Source: Sphingomonas sp. LY29 | Lineage (GTDB): Bacteria > Pseudomonadota > Alphaproteobacteria > Sphingomonadales > Sphingomonadaceae | DNA length: 64,000 nt | Direction: 5' to 3' | Assembly: GCF_035593985.1 (NCBI RefSeq) | Contig: NZ_CP141587.1 | Span: 1,116,001 to 1,180,000 of the forward strand | Shown: positions 63,736-64,000 of the stretch, in pieces | Numbering within the stretch: the stretch's first letter is position 1 | Layout: every line of letters starts with the position of its first letter | Position numbers and translations under genes: made by a program | The notes under the pieces: generated by a model | What the model was told of the DNA's origin: nothing | The model's input: the letters and a program-made list of their open reading frames with translations, nothing else | The model's database searches: none

Positions 63736-64000
63736 ATGGCAGACGCGGGGATTGCCCGTTCGCATCCGGGACTGCAGTCGGGGACGCTGACGCGGGCCGA
63801 CCTTTCGGACATCGTTCACAACCGCCTGGGCCTGTCGCGCGCCGAGAGCGCCGGCGTGGTCGAACGCATTCTCTATCACATGTGCCATTCGCTCAGCGAA
63901 GGCCAGAACGTGAAGATCTCCGGCTTCGGCACCTTCATCCTGCGCGACAAGGGCGAACGGATCGGGCGCAATCCGAAGACCGGCGTCGAAGTGCCGATCG
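63736..64000 (+). CDS. ihfA: Integration host factor alpha subunit (partial)
   Basis: The first 88 codons of an HU/IHF-family protein, cut off by the window end. [57 protein letters not shown] and VPI match IhfA, including the DNA-bending beta-arm region. It binds and bends DNA with IhfB. GGGGCGGAG precedes the ATG. Its position after fabH is usual in alphaproteobacteria. Confidence 0.93.
   Translation, partial: MADAGIARSHPGLQSGTLTRADLSDIVHNRLGLSRAESAGVVERILYHMCHSLSEGQNVKISGFGTFILRDKGERIGRNPKTGVEVPI

Overview
The window is high-GC DNA from an alphaproteobacterium, most likely of the Sphingomonadales. The signs are MipZ and GapR (alphaproteobacterial chromosome and division proteins), the rpmF-plsX-fabH-ihfA order, ruvCAB close to ybgC-tolQRAB-pal, a PgmG-type phosphomannomutase, and many short conserved secreted or membrane proteins. 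Genes are tightly packed: no gap without a gene exceeds 300 bases, and neighbouring genes very often overlap by ATGA. It looks like chromosomal core with small accessory insertions. I saw no IS element, prophage, CRISPR array or rRNA. One tRNA gene (Glu, TTC) is present.

Layout. 1-11.7 kb: RarD transporter, small membrane protein, DUF1801 protein, PHA synthase (minus), TRIC channel, AlaC, L,D-transpeptidase lipoprotein, DUF2721 protein, GlpX, two bacterial PH-domain membrane proteins and RecJ. 11.7-15.1 kb: tRNA-Glu, then a minus-strand formaldehyde detoxification operon (adhC, a VOC protein, fghA) and a methyltransferase. 15.2-19.9 kb: a five-gene CoA-thioester catabolic operon (SDR, enoyl-CoA hydratase, acyl-CoA dehydrogenase, RidA, AMP-dependent CoA ligase). 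Its make-up resembles the aerobic 2-aminobenzoyl-CoA route but lacks the monooxygenase/reductase. A Crp-type regulator missing most of its sensor domain converges on it. 20.5-22.5 kb: a YadA-type trimeric autotransporter with an in-frame amber codon just before its signal peptide.

22.6-30.9 kb: a minus-strand run for propionyl-CoA to succinyl-CoA (pccB, mce, methylmalonyl-CoA mutase, pccA) interleaved with unknown secreted or membrane proteins. 31-35.2 kb: histidine phosphatase, NAD(P)HX dehydratase, pyruvate kinase, GapR, CPBP protease. 35.3-45.4 kb: yebC, ruvC, ruvA, two inserted genes, ruvB, a DUF3089 hydrolase whose signal peptide is built on seven CTTGCC repeats, an XRE regulator/membrane-protein pair with tandem palindromic operators, then ybgC-tolQRAB-pal. 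45.4-49.7 kb: Sel1-like protein, panC, mipZ, pgmG and small unknown genes. 49.7-55.6 kb: three of the four members of the DNA-ligase-associated repair set (exonuclease, DEXH helicase, PdeM phosphoesterase) without the ligase, but with a DEDDh-type exonuclease. 55.6-64 kb: pabBC fusion, M19 dipeptidase, S9 peptidase, MBL hydrolase, then rpmF-plsX-fabH-ihfA, with ihfA cut off by the window end.

A theme across the window is unusual translation starts. Three genes (DUF1801 at 1311, tolA at about 42667, DEXH helicase at 51615) have no ATG/GTG/TTG start that would keep the conserved N-terminus, and all three begin where the upstream stop codon overlaps (CTGA, ATAG, CTGA). ruvC starts with TTG behind a hairpin covering its ribosome binding site. 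The autotransporter carries an amber codon at codon 24.
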